A DNA stretch of 50,021 nt, from assembly GCA_938075155.1 (NCBI GenBank), contig CALJGL010000031.1, positions 1 through 50,021 of the forward strand, read 5' to 3'. Below, piece after piece: positions 1-7,504 of this stretch; the stretch's first letter is position 1, and every line of letters starts with the position of its first letter. This DNA comes from UBA12191 sp009937185. GTDB taxonomy: Bacteria > Planctomycetota > UBA8108 > UBA1146. Below the pieces are notes generated by a model. The model was not told the DNA's origin and did not search any database. It was given only the letters and a program-made list of their open reading frames with translations. The translations under genes were made by a program, and so were the position numbers.

Positions 1-1
1 A

Positions 2-739
2 GATCGACGCGCGAATCGCTGTGAAAACCATAGTCGTGGTCCTATTGGTCTCGAAGAAGCGCTGGCGAAGTCTTGTAATGTGTTTTTCTACAAATTAGGT
101 CAAAGACTTGGGTTGGAAAAGCTGATCGCAGGTGCTGAAGATTTCGGCTTTTGGCAAGCGACCATCGAATCTGATTGGCGAAATGCAGACGGTGACAAAT
201 TCGACAAAATCCCTTCCGAGAATTATGGTCGGAAGCCCATTACCAATCCAGTGGGCGCTGCGATTGGTAGAGGGTTTGTTGTGACGCCGATACAGATGGC
301 GAAGGCCGCCATGCTCTTGGCACGGAGAGGTGACGCTTCTCCGGTCAAAATGTTCCAGGTGAGCGATTCTGCGACAAGGATCACAAAAGATAGAGGTCGT
401 CCAGTTCTTGATCATCTGGAACCTGATCATTTTGAAAGCGTCATTCAGGGCATGCAGGAAGCCATAGAATATGGAAGTGCGAAGAACTCACGATTAAAAG
501 ATTTTAACGCAGCAGTGAAAACTGGAACGGTTCGCGTTATGAAAAAAAACGATCAGGGGGTAATCGTTTCCTCGGATTATAAGCATGCGTGGATGATCGG
601 TTTTGCACCAGTTGATCATCCGAAGGTTGCGTTTGCTATCGTATTACAAAATCAAGAAAAGTCCGGCGGCAAGGTCGCACCTTTACTTGAAGATGCGTTG
701 GATTGGTTGCAGGACAATCGCGGAATGAAATTTCGATGA
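2..739 (+). CDS. mrdA: Penicillin-binding protein 2, C-terminal part (5' partial)
   Basis: Transpeptidase domain of a class B penicillin-binding protein, which cross-links peptidoglycan in the periplasm during cell elongation. The frame is open from base 2, so the gene starts outside the window and the catalytic STxK serine is not visible. The SxN motif (Ser-Cys-Asn) is at visible residues 24-26, after the Cys...His segment that normally precedes it in PBP2, and the KTGT motif is at about residues 173-176, in the expected order. The stop overlaps the start of rodA by four bases (ATGA), so the two are translationally coupled, as in the usual mrdA-rodA pair. The FtsI paralogue is the alternative; the RodA partner could suit either, but the gene order favours PBP2. 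Confidence 0.9.
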   Translation, partial: DRRANRCENHSRGPIGLEEALAKSCNVFFYKLGQRLGLEKLIAGAEDFGFWQATIESDWRNADGDKFDKIPSENYGRKPITNPVGAAIGRGFVVTPIQMAKAAMLLARRGDASPVKMFQVSDSATRITKDRGRPVLDHLEPDHFESVIQGMQEAIEYGSAKNSRLKDFNAAVKTGTVRVMKKNDQGVIVSSDYKHAWMIGFAPVDHPKVAFAIVLQNQEKSGGKVAPLLEDALDWLQDNRGMKFR

Positions 740-1905
740 GGATAGAAGTTCGAGATTATCTGAAGTCGGCTTTTCAGGGTTGGATCGGAACTTCCGGATT
801 AATCCTCATCACAACGTTATTGCTGCTTTGGGTTGGAGTCGTTTTCGTCCACAGTGCCACCGTCGATACTGGGATAGGATTCCCCGGTCCCTATGCCGTC
901 AGTCAGATAAAGAAAATAATTGTCGGCATTGGGGTCTTGCTGGCAATTTCCACGATGTCTCCCCGGGTTTTAGAGCGAGTGACGCCTCTTTTCTTTGTCG
1001 GAACTATGACAGTCCTTTCTGGGATGGTCGTATGGAAAATGTTTTTTGGTGGAGTTGTGAGATGGATTCGATGGGGTCCCCTTCAATTTCAACCTTCAGA
1101 ATTGGCCAAAATATCGACAGTGATGATGCTCGCAATGTTGTTGAGAGGTGGACTTGAACAATCTCGTTGGAAGCATGTGATATCGATCTTAGCTTGCGGG
1201 ATTGCTCCTTTTATTTTGATTGCGGCTCAACCAGATCTTGGAACAGCAATGGTCCTTGTGCCAACAGTCGTAGCGATGATCTGGGTGGCTCAATTAGGTA
1301 AACGTCGATTATTATTACTTTTTACCGCTGCGATTTTCTTAAGTGGCCCTTTGGGTTACATGCTTCTGAAGCCTTACCAAATAGATCGTGTCTATAGTTT
1401 TCTAGGGATTGGAGCTGTGGCTGCTGAGGATGCCGGCAATCATCAGGTCACGCAGTCTATTATTGCTCTGGGAAGCGGTGGACCTACTGGAAAAGGACTT
1501 CACCAAGGTTCACACCATGATTTGGGATATCTGTTTGCAGACCATAATGATTTTATTTTTGCAGTGATTGGTGAGGAATGGGGACTTCAGGGAACAGTAC
1601 TTGTCATTTTAGGTTTTCTCTTATTGATCTTGAGTATGCTTGGCGTGGGCTGGTCATCTCGTGATCATTTTAGTCGATTATTGTCTGTCGGAATCGCCAC
1701 TCAGATTTTCACTCAAGCGGTCTTTAATATGGCGGTGACAGTGGGATTATTGCCGGTGACGGGTCTTCCGTTACCTTTCGTTTCTTATGGAGGGACCTCC
1801 ATCGTGGTTTCTTTGATGGGAGTCGGCCTGGTGATAGCCGTTGCCAGAAACCCCATCGACGAGAATCAATTGGACGGCATCAGGAATCGACCATCGCACC
1901 TATAG
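736..1905 (+). CDS. rodA: RodA, SEDS peptidoglycan glycosyltransferase
   Basis: Integral membrane protein of the RodA/FtsW/SpoVE family, which polymerises lipid II into glycan strands together with a class B PBP. It has about ten hydrophobic segments in 389 residues, a normal family length. Family signatures are visible: QPSELAK after the fourth segment, AQPDLGTA, the HNDFIFAVIGEEWG stretch, and a C-terminal LPLPFVSYGGTS motif. I chose the ATG at 736, which overlaps the PBP2 stop, over an in-frame GTG at 703 that would overlap the upstream gene by 37 bases. With PBP2 it forms the elongation synthase. FtsW is the paralogue to exclude; the PBP2 partner argues for RodA. Confidence 0.92.
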   Translation: MRIEVRDYLKSAFQGWIGTSGLILITTLLLLWVGVVFVHSATVDTGIGFPGPYAVSQIKKIIVGIGVLLAISTMSPRVLERVTPLFFVGTMTVLSGMVVWKMFFGGVVRWIRWGPLQFQPSELAKISTVMMLAMLLRGGLEQSRWKHVISILACGIAPFILIAAQPDLGTAMVLVPTVVAMIWVAQLGKRRLLLLFTAAIFLSGPLGYMLLKPYQIDRVYSFLGIGAVAAEDAGNHQVTQSIIALGSGGPTGKGLHQGSHHDLGYLFADHNDFIFAVIGEEWGLQGTVLVILGFLLLILSMLGVGWSSRDHFSRLLSVGIATQIFTQAVFNMAVTVGLLPVTGLPLPFVSYGGTSIVVSLMGVGLVIAVARNPIDENQLDGIRNRPSHL

Positions 1906-2201
1906 ATCATTCGATGAGAGCTCAGATGCGAAATGTCGTGTTTGAGTGGAGGGATTTCGCTCCTCAGCAGCTGTCGACTATGGAGTCTGTGCGCCTGGCG
2001 ACGACTTCGGATCCCCCCTTTTTACACCTTCAATGCTGATAGACCGAGTGTCCTCATTTTCTATCCTCAGATATCAACGGATAGAGTAGATCAGCGAATA
2101 GAGTCCCAGAATCGGTAAGAACTGGAATGGATCTCCATAGACTGCTGAGGGGTCACTTTTTCAATATGATTAAAAAAAATGTGATTAAAAAAAATGTAAT
2201 T
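1906..2201. other. Non-coding stretch after rodA
   Basis: No credible gene was seen. Short open frames on both strands have biased, non-protein-like composition. The stretch ends in the tandem A-tract repeats described separately. No clear rodA terminator is visible. Confidence 0.5.
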
Positions 2202-2210
2202 AAAAAAAGA
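2168..2210. repeat. Three tandem 15-bp A-tract repeats
   Basis: Two identical 15-bp units (gattaaaaaaaatgt) at 2168-2182 and 2183-2197 are followed by a third, diverged unit at 2198-2210. Read on the minus strand they give three successive U-tracts directly after a terminator hairpin. Confidence 0.9.
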
Positions 2211-2235
2211 GGTGCCATCGGGGAAATGGCACCTC
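2202..2235 (-). terminator. Rho-independent terminator with a 10-bp stem
   Basis: The arms at 2226-2235 and 2209-2218 pair perfectly on the minus strand around a 7-nt loop and are followed by seven T residues, then by two further T-tracts from the tandem repeats. It ends minus-strand transcription. The nearest upstream protein gene stops at 2755 and has its own hairpin at 2682-2724, so a separate transcript probably ends here. Confidence 0.85.
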
Positions 2236-2430
2236 CTCGGAAAGAAATGAAGCAAGAAGGACGACCATGTCGCCCCGGGGAGCCTTCGGCGGATCATTGC
2301 GACCGCCGACCTTGCCAGTTGAACGTTCCCGAGGGTCCGTCAACAAATGCTCCCCTGTCCCAAAGAGCCCACTTCATACATAGCATTGGCCGTGCCAAAG
2401 CTGTCTTATTTGAAAAATTGGGCTCTAGGA
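2209..2430 (-). ncRNA. Candidate structured small RNA
   Basis: On the minus strand this stretch can form nested perfect stems: 2419-2426 with 2364-2371 (8 bp); 2349-2355 with 2277-2283 (7 bp), enclosing a 7-bp hairpin (2303-2309 with 2286-2292) and a bulged hairpin; a 6-bp hairpin with a 3-nt loop near 2260-2275; and the terminal 10-bp terminator. There is no coding potential and it lies between two convergent protein genes. I checked for tmRNA, SRP RNA and RNase P signatures and saw none; a 6S-like RNA cannot be excluded by eye. The 5' end is not defined and may lie nearer 2370 if the promoter-like element at 2382-2397 is used. Function is unknown. Confidence 0.45.
2382..2397 (-). promoter_or_regulatory. 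Sigma-54-like -24/-12 element
   Basis: The minus strand reads TGGCACGGCCAATGCT, matching the sigma-54 pattern TGGCAC-N5-TTGC except for one base, with the GG and GC doublets 10 bases apart as required. It would start a transcript of about 150-170 nt ending at the terminator at 2202. The same bases contain a 5-bp inverted repeat (ttggc/gccaa), so RNA structure is an alternative reading; an extended -10 (TGCTATGTA) overlaps it. Confidence 0.3.
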
Positions 2431-2681
2431 TCCTCAACAAGGGCTGACTGGTGATTTAACAACTTTGTGTGACCATCGTGGAGTGTTCAGTAATGGTTAA
2501 ATAATAGCCGTTATCGAGGCTCCCAAAGCATCTATGGAAGACGGGTGTCGTAAAGTGTTTTAATTCAATGGCTTACAGGAGTGAGCGAATTGTGGCCACG
2601 TAATTCCTGCCCTCGGCTCGAAGTGGATATAAAATGTCCTATTACGATGTGCTTCGAGGTGAATTCGGCGCAGATGAGAAA

Positions 2682-2724
2682 CCCCTCCCATGGAGAATGC
2701 ACGAGGCGTTATCCATGGGAGGGG
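2682..2724 (-). terminator. Hairpin terminator of the dockerin-type gene
   Basis: Perfect 13-bp arms at 2682-2694 and 2712-2724 lie 30-70 bases after the stop codon of the gene at 2755-4089. The minus-strand tail is only moderately T-rich (TTTCTC), so termination may be imperfect. Confidence 0.65.
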
Positions 2725-2754
2725 AAATATATTAATTCGATGCCGTCCTCGGAA

Positions 2755-4089
2755 TCAGGGGCAAGCTGCATAACTGTCGCAGGGGATATCGTCGTCGGTG
2801 GGATCTATCCCGCATTCTTCGAAGGGTGCTTCAGGCGCTGCACCTCCAGAGAACAGGTAACTCAACATCAAGACCGGGTCATTCAGTTGAATCACTCCGC
2901 TGTCGTCGATATCGATGATTTTCAGGCAACTGGGCTCAGGACCATTGCTGAAGAGGTACTGAAGCATGTTGATGGGGTCGGCCAGGTTTACGCCGCCGTT
3001 ACCGTCGAAGTCTCCACGCTTGAATGGTGTTCCTAAGGGAGCTGGAGTGATTTCAATAGAATCGCCACTGGAAGAAACGATGGCCGCAGTGCTACCGAGA
3101 GAAATCACGATGGGTGTCGCTGGGGATCCGGCAGCAGGAATCAAATCTTCTGAGAAGTTGATATTGGTGATTCCGGGTGTCGATAAGGCCAGAGCGTTGT
3201 AGGTCACTGTCATCAATTGTTCTTCGGTCCCTGCTGGCAATGTTGTCAAGGCGTCACTGATGGAAGCAAGACAGGCCACTACGAGACCGTCAGCACCGAC
3301 AGGGTCAGTGTCAACCAAGAGATATTCCGGTCCCGCTCCCCCATTGAGGGCTGACAAACTGGAGCCGGCGGTGACCTCCGCGATAGCGAGCTGCGAACCG
3401 TCATGAGTCATTCCCAGAGAAAATCCATAGTAAGGAAGAGGAGCATTGAGGAAGACGTCTGCAGCTGCGCTTGAAGCTTGCTCTACAGAAGCGGTTGTGA
3501 ACGCGGTCGAAAGGCTGAAAGGCGGGATTCCACCTATTTCGATCAATCCTTCAACCTGAGTCGGGACAAAGGGTGCTGTTCCTCCGGGTGGAACCACAAG
3601 AGTCTCCGTCGCCGACGAGGCGCATGAGAAGAAAAAGTCGCAGTACTGAATAGGAACCAACGTGTCATCTGCGCCGAGTAAAAGAATTTCGATCACAGCC
3701 ATTTCGTAATCGACTCCGGGTGGAAGCGTATTGATGCCGACGAAATCGACGACGACTCCTTGAATAACGCCTTCTCCTGCACAGACATTGATTTCTTGGA
3801 AGGCAGCCGGTGCCCCTCCATTCGCAATTTCTACGACGGCACCATTGCTGGCGTTCGTTATTTCAAAATCAGGACTGTCTTGGCAAATCGCAAAGGACCA
3901 ACCCGCTAGGTTTCCTCCTGGATTATTCAGAAGGCATCTGACATCGACAGATCCACCACTCGGAGCTGTTTCCGATGTATCGAATGAAAAGACGTAATCT
4001 TGTGCCACGGTGACTGAGCAAGGGACGAATGTGCAGATGGCACAAAGTATGAGCGTCAGACAGCCGAGAATACGGGGAGAAGAAAGCAT
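2755..4089 (-). CDS. Secreted protein with two cohesin-like regions and a C-terminal dockerin-like doublet
   Basis: 444 residues. A signal peptide occupies about residues 1-29 (hydrophobic core then VTVAQ). Two beta-rich regions of about 130 residues each (about 30-165 and 185-335) resemble the cohesin-type fold; this is inferred from pattern only. Residues 356-416 hold two EF-hand-like repeats (DFDGNGGVNLADP and DIDDSGVIQLNDP), each followed by a leucine-rich YLF helix, as in type I dockerins. A tail of about 28 residues carries three cysteines and a DPT motif and resembles the tail of the protein ending at 49851. The ATG follows AGGAG closely. No catalytic domain is evident. Dockerin/cohesin pairing in this lineage is not shown to build cellulosomes; a surface or matrix role is a guess. 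Confidence 0.75.
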   Translation of the reverse strand: MLSSPRILGCLTLILCAICTFVPCSVTVAQDYVFSFDTSETAPSGGSVDVRCLLNNPGGNLAGWSFAICQDSPDFEITNASNGAVVEIANGGAPAAFQEINVCAGEGVIQGVVVDFVGINTLPPGVDYEMAVIEILLLGADDTLVPIQYCDFFFSCASSATETLVVPPGGTAPFVPTQVEGLIEIGGIPPFSLSTAFTTASVEQASSAAADVFLNAPLPYYGFSLGMTHDGSQLAIAEVTAGSSLSALNGGAGPEYLLVDTDPVGADGLVVACLASISDALTTLPAGTEEQLMTVTYNALALSTPGITNINFSEDLIPAAGSPATPIVISLGSTAAIVSSSGDSIEITPAPLGTPFKRGDFDGNGGVNLADPINMLQYLFSNGPEPSCLKIIDIDDSGVIQLNDPVLMLSYLFSGGAAPEAPFEECGIDPTDDDIPCDSYAACP

Positions 4090-4152
4090 GTGATCTCCTG
4101 ATGAACTCCTGAGCGAGATAGAGGGAAGCGCAGCATGAAATGCCTGATAGGC

Positions 4153-4168
4153 CGGTAAAGATTTACCG
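4153..4168. promoter_or_regulatory. 16-bp palindrome upstream of the dockerin-type gene
   Basis: cggtaaagatttaccg has 7-bp perfect arms around a GA centre. It sits 64-79 bases upstream of the minus-strand start at 4089, a reasonable operator position. No cognate regulator is identified. Confidence 0.4.
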
Positions 4169-4351
4169 ACATCGGAGCAGTGTTGTGCTGGGACCTTCTT
4201 CTCTCGGATCTTCCATTAAAATGAGAGGTGCACTGAGAGGCCTCTGGGGACTCTATTACCTCAACTCGTCTATTGTATCACCAACTGGCCGCTTCAGGGA
4301 GTCCTCAATGCCGATCTGAGCCACTTTTCAGGCGTTGTCCATAATCATGAC

Positions 4352-4368
4352 ACCGATCGTCGATCGGT
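4352..4368. promoter_or_regulatory. 17-bp perfect palindrome upstream of the actin operon
   Basis: accgatcgtcgatcggt has 8-bp perfect arms around one central T, about 120 bases before the start of the coiled-coil gene. The 399-bp divergent region 4090-4488 holds this palindrome, the one at 4153 and no gene; no clear -35/-10 pair was found. Confidence 0.4.
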
Positions 4369-4488
4369 TCCATTTTGGGACAATCTCGGCGTCCAAATCA
4401 AATCTCAGCCCGCCTCTCACCGGGCATGGCAGTTGCCACTCTCCTTCCGAGGTCTAATCCGGATCTCTACCCCATCAGGAAGGCAGCC

Positions 4489-5172
4489 ATGAGCGCTGAG
4501 AGCAATACTTCTGAAAATGACGGCAAAAGAGGCCAAATCCGCAATGTGGAAGAACTCCGTAATAAAGGAATTCAAAAGGTCAGAGTCGTTGGTGAGTCTC
4601 AACTGAAGGAAATGGCGCGGGAAGCCGCTGCCAGAGCGGTTTTGGAATTGGCGGAAGAGTTAAAGGTGAGTGAAGAGGATCGACGTTCACTTGTTGGCCG
4701 TGCCCAAAAACAGATCCTCGATGGTGATCCTGGCCCCCTGCCTCAGATCATTCCCAGTCCGGTATCTAAGCCGGACGCCCAAGTCGCACATCTTCCAGAT
4801 GAAGAACAGGTCGAAGAATCTCCCGCGACATTAGGACTGCAGGAGCAGGAGATGCTGATTCAGCTATCGAAGCTGATCTCCAAAGACTGGAGATCTGAAT
4901 TGGCCACAGTGAGAGATTCTCACAAATCCCAAGTAGATAGGCTCGAAATGAGAATAGAAGAACTCACCCGTGCTTTGCGGGTCACGGACCAAGTTTTGAC
5001 AAAGGGTGGAGAGAGTGTGGTGAACCCCGCTTCAAAATTGAAACCCTTTGACAATAAAAAGGAAGAGCTGCTGGATCAGCTTTTTCAGGCGAACGTTGCC
5101 TTGAGAGAGATTTCCGCAAGTCATGGTGCTGGAAGTCTGTCCGCTGACAGCGAAGAAGGAAGGATGTCATGA
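4489..5172 (+). CDS. Coiled-coil protein coupled to a MamK-type actin
   Basis: 227 residues, unrecognised family. The N-terminal part (residues 20-80) is charged and helical, with an alanine/glutamate-rich segment. A proline-rich acidic linker follows at about 80-115, then a heptad-like helix at about 120-175 (QLSKLI, VDRLEMRIEELTRALR) and a shorter C-terminal helix near 195-210. There is no signal peptide or membrane segment, so it is probably cytoplasmic. The ATG at 4489 has a good AGGAAGG at the right distance; an upstream in-frame ATG at 4375 lacks one and would add residues of odd composition. The stop overlaps the actin start by ATGA, so the two are made together. An adaptor or regulator of the filament is inferred from context only. 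Confidence 0.8.
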   Translation: MSAESNTSENDGKRGQIRNVEELRNKGIQKVRVVGESQLKEMAREAAARAVLELAEELKVSEEDRRSLVGRAQKQILDGDPGPLPQIIPSPVSKPDAQVAHLPDEEQVEESPATLGLQEQEMLIQLSKLISKDWRSELATVRDSHKSQVDRLEMRIEELTRALRVTDQVLTKGGESVVNPASKLKPFDNKKEELLDQLFQANVALREISASHGAGSLSADSEEGRMS

Positions 5173-6260
5173 AAGATAATAAGTTAAATCAACTCTCCAA
5201 TGAGAGCGACGTTATCAGTCCCAAGCTTGATGGTAAATCTACGGCAGTAAAAGTCGGTATCGATCTTGGAACAAGTCGCAGTGCGATCACCACGTCAAAA
5301 GGTGAGCGTATGGTGATGGCCAGTGTCGTGGGTTGGCCCAAAGATGCGATATCTGCAAAAGTCTTTGGTCACCGAGTCTTGGTCGGAGATGCCGTTCTTG
5401 AAAACCGTATGGGGTTGAAAACATGTTTTCCCCTCGCAGATGGAAATTTGGCTTTTACGCAAAATGCTGGAGACCAAAAAGAGACTCTGCGGAAGGCCGG
5501 TTTGCACCTCTTCACAGCGCTGAGACAAGCTGCGAAGGCTGCTGAAGGGCAATCAGTTCATGCTGTCATTGGTGCCCCAGCAGAAGCGACTCGCGAAAAT
5601 AAGCAGGCCATCATTGATCTGGCAAGAGAAGCTGGAATAGACGGTGTGATGGTCGTCTCTGAGCCCTTCGCTGTGGCGTACGCCCTCGACGCACTTGAAG
5701 ATGCCATGGTCGTTGATATTGGTGCAGGAACGATAGATCTCTGCAGAATGGCGGGAAGCCTTCCTGACGCGGAAGATCAAGTCACGATTTTCCATGCCGG
5801 TAATCACGTAGACGCCAGGATCTGCGAGTTGTTGCGAGAGCAACGTGCTGACATTCAGTTCAGCCCGAACATGATAAAGAAAGCCAAAGAGCGTTTTAGT
5901 AGTGTCGTCGATACGAACAAGCGAGCCCTCGTAACATTCCCTGTAAATGGCAGGCCTACCGAGGTGGACATCACCGACCAAATACAAACAGCGGTTGGAG
6001 AATTAGTTCCCCATATTGTGGACGGCATCCAAAAGTTGGTGTCCACATTTGACCCGGAGTTCCAGCATCGGATTCGGAGTCGCGTCATCGTCAGTGGTGG
6101 CGGATCTCAGGTGTACGGATTGCAGGAAGCTCTGGAAAAGGGACTCGAGGATTTGGGAGGCGGACGGGTCATGATCGTTGACGATCCCGTTTTCGCTGGA
6201 TCCCAAGGAGCTCTCAAACTCGCTTTGGAAATGCCGGAAGAGTACTGGGAGCAACTGTAG
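5169..6260 (+). CDS. MamK-family actin-like ATPase
   Basis: 363 residues. The actin/Hsp70 ATPase signatures are present in order: phosphate-1 GIDLGTSRS (residues 30-38), connect-1 around SEPFAVAYALD (164-174), phosphate-2 VVDIGAGTIDLC (181-192) and the adenosine motif VSGGGSQVYGL (308-318). Compared from memory with magnetosome MamK, similarity goes beyond shared actin motifs: SVVG.PKD near residue 52, a DQV.....AGN.VD stretch after phosphate-2, and the final ALKLALEMPEEYWEQL resemble MamK along the whole length more than MreB, ParM or FtsA. MamK forms cytoplasmic filaments that position magnetosomes. No magnetosome membrane gene (mamA, B, M, Q) is in view, so a different cargo is likely. The first 27 residues are an extension. 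It is translationally coupled to the upstream coiled-coil gene and followed by a terminator. Confidence 0.85.
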   Translation: MKDNKLNQLSNESDVISPKLDGKSTAVKVGIDLGTSRSAITTSKGERMVMASVVGWPKDAISAKVFGHRVLVGDAVLENRMGLKTCFPLADGNLAFTQNAGDQKETLRKAGLHLFTALRQAAKAAEGQSVHAVIGAPAEATRENKQAIIDLAREAGIDGVMVVSEPFAVAYALDALEDAMVVDIGAGTIDLCRMAGSLPDAEDQVTIFHAGNHVDARICELLREQRADIQFSPNMIKKAKERFSSVVDTNKRALVTFPVNGRPTEVDITDQIQTAVGELVPHIVDGIQKLVSTFDPEFQHRIRSRVIVSGGGSQVYGLQEALEKGLEDLGGGRVMIVDDPVFAGSQGALKLALEMPEEYWEQL

Positions 6261-6301
6261 AAAACACAGTTTCGCTCTTTTAATCAGCATCCCCCACTCA
6301 G

Positions 6302-6347
6302 CGCCGGGAAATTCATGCAGGTGAATTTTCCGGCGTCTATTTTTTTG
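6302..6347 (+). terminator. Rho-independent terminator of the actin operon
   Basis: The 14-nt arms 6302-6315 and 6322-6335 pair with one G.U around a 6-nt loop and are followed by GTCTATTTTTTT. It lies 40 bases after the actin stop codon and separates it from the convergent cysteine desulfurase gene. Confidence 0.85.
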
Positions 6348-6364
6348 AGTGTGAGGGGGAATTT

Positions 6365-7504
6365 TTATAGAACGGGAGGGGTGCCCTGAGTACGGGTTCG
6401 GAGTTCTCGTACGATTTGAACGATGGTATTTCCAGCAGTGGCGGCCATGTCCGGTGTCGATTCTGGTCCTAGAGATAAACGAATTGAACCACTGATCATT
6501 CGTCCAGGCACGCTCATCGCCTTGAGGACATGACTGGGCTCCCGGGCTCCAGAGGAACAAGCGGAGCCGCTAGATGCGGATATGCCGGCCATATCTAATC
6601 TGACCAATAAAGTTTCTGCATGAACGCCTTCGAAGGAAACATTGATGCACCCCGGCCAATCGATCGAATTGTGTTGAACGTACTGAGTCCCTTCGAGGGG
6701 TTTGAGATGTTCAAGGAAATTCGCTCGACACGTCTGCAGGAGGTCTAGGTTCCAAGGATTCTCGTTCTGGAAATTTTCCGCCAATACTCCGATGCCATGA
6801 ATCGCCAAAAGGTTTTCTGTTCCAGGTCTTATTTTTTTCTCTTGGGGTCCCCCATGGATGGTGGGCTCTACCAGTGAACCTTTCCTGATCCATAGAACTC
6901 CTACACCAGTAGGTCCTCCGGCTTTATGAGCGGTGATGGAGGCGGAGTCCAGAGGGGAATCCCCCAGATGATAGGCTTTCCGAAAAAATCCTTGAGCCCC
7001 ATCCGAATGGAAATGTCCGCCACCTTTATGGACGTATTCAGCCAATGTTTCTAAATCTTGGCAAATGCCTGTTTCATTATTGATCCATTGGATCGAAACG
7101 ATGCCGTTATCTGGAACCTCATCAGGGATAACTCGCCCGTTTGTATCGACGGGTATGATGCTCCCGGAGCGACCTGCGGCATGGAGTCTTTTGAGCACCT
7201 CGAGGATCGAGGGATGCTCTGTGGAGCTCGCTGAAACTGCAGCCGAAGAATTGACGAGTCCTCCCAGTGCCAGATTGTTACTCTCAGTACCTCCACTAGT
7301 AAAAATGATCTCTGAAGAATCAACACCCAAACAATCAGCGATCTTGTCTCTGGACTCTTCAATAATTTTACGAGAACGCCGTCCGTCCCCATGGAGGCTT
7401 GAGGGGTTTCCCGTATGGCGAGTACTGAGTAATTCGGACATGGCAGAAGCCACCGAAGGTAGCAAGGGCGATGTCGCATTGTGGTCCAGATAGACTCGAT
7501 TCAC
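6365..7504 (-). CDS. Cysteine desulfurase (NifS/IscS family)
   Basis: 379 residues, PLP-dependent enzyme that removes sulfur from cysteine for Fe-S cluster or thio-cofactor synthesis. The N-terminal YLDHNATSPL motif is typical. The PLP-binding lysine is K194 in TAHKAGGPTG, the substrate-binding His is near 97 (TEHPSIL) and the catalytic cysteine is C316 in SSGSACSSG, the class I (NifS/IscS) loop type. It is the last gene of a tight minus-strand run; its ATG overlaps the preceding lipoprotein stop by four bases. No scaffold gene (iscU/nifU) lies beside it, so whether it serves Fe-S assembly or tRNA thiolation is open. Confidence 0.93.
   Translation of the reverse strand: MNRVYLDHNATSPLLPSVASAMSELLSTRHTGNPSSLHGDGRRSRKIIEESRDKIADCLGVDSSEIIFTSGGTESNNLALGGLVNSSAAVSASSTEHPSILEVLKRLHAAGRSGSIIPVDTNGRVIPDEVPDNGIVSIQWINNETGICQDLETLAEYVHKGGGHFHSDGAQGFFRKAYHLGDSPLDSASITAHKAGGPTGVGVLWIRKGSLVEPTIHGGPQEKKIRPGTENLLAIHGIGVLAENFQNENPWNLDLLQTCRANFLEHLKPLEGTQYVQHNSIDWPGCINVSFEGVHAETLLVRLDMAGISASSGSACSSGAREPSHVLKAMSVPGRMISGSIRLSLGPESTPDMAATAGNTIVQIVRELRTRTQGTPPVL

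Noticed and set aside
2209..2430. Identification of the structured RNA as tmRNA, RNase P RNA or SRP RNA
   Set aside because: No tag reading frame ending in alanines, no RNase P conserved cores and no GGAAGCAGCC-type SRP loop were seen.
2127..2447. Open frame of 106 codons on the plus strand
   Set aside because: Its start is a lysine/asparagine run encoded by the A-tract repeats and it crosses the terminator and RNA stems; no protein-like pattern.
5553..5987. Minus-strand frame of 144 codons inside the actin gene
   Set aside because: Shadow of the well-supported actin gene; no ribosome binding site and no recognisable domain.
5169..6260. Classification of the actin as MreB
   Set aside because: The sequence lacks the usual MreB membrane-binding N-terminus and fits MamK better throughout, and the C-terminus is MamK-like.
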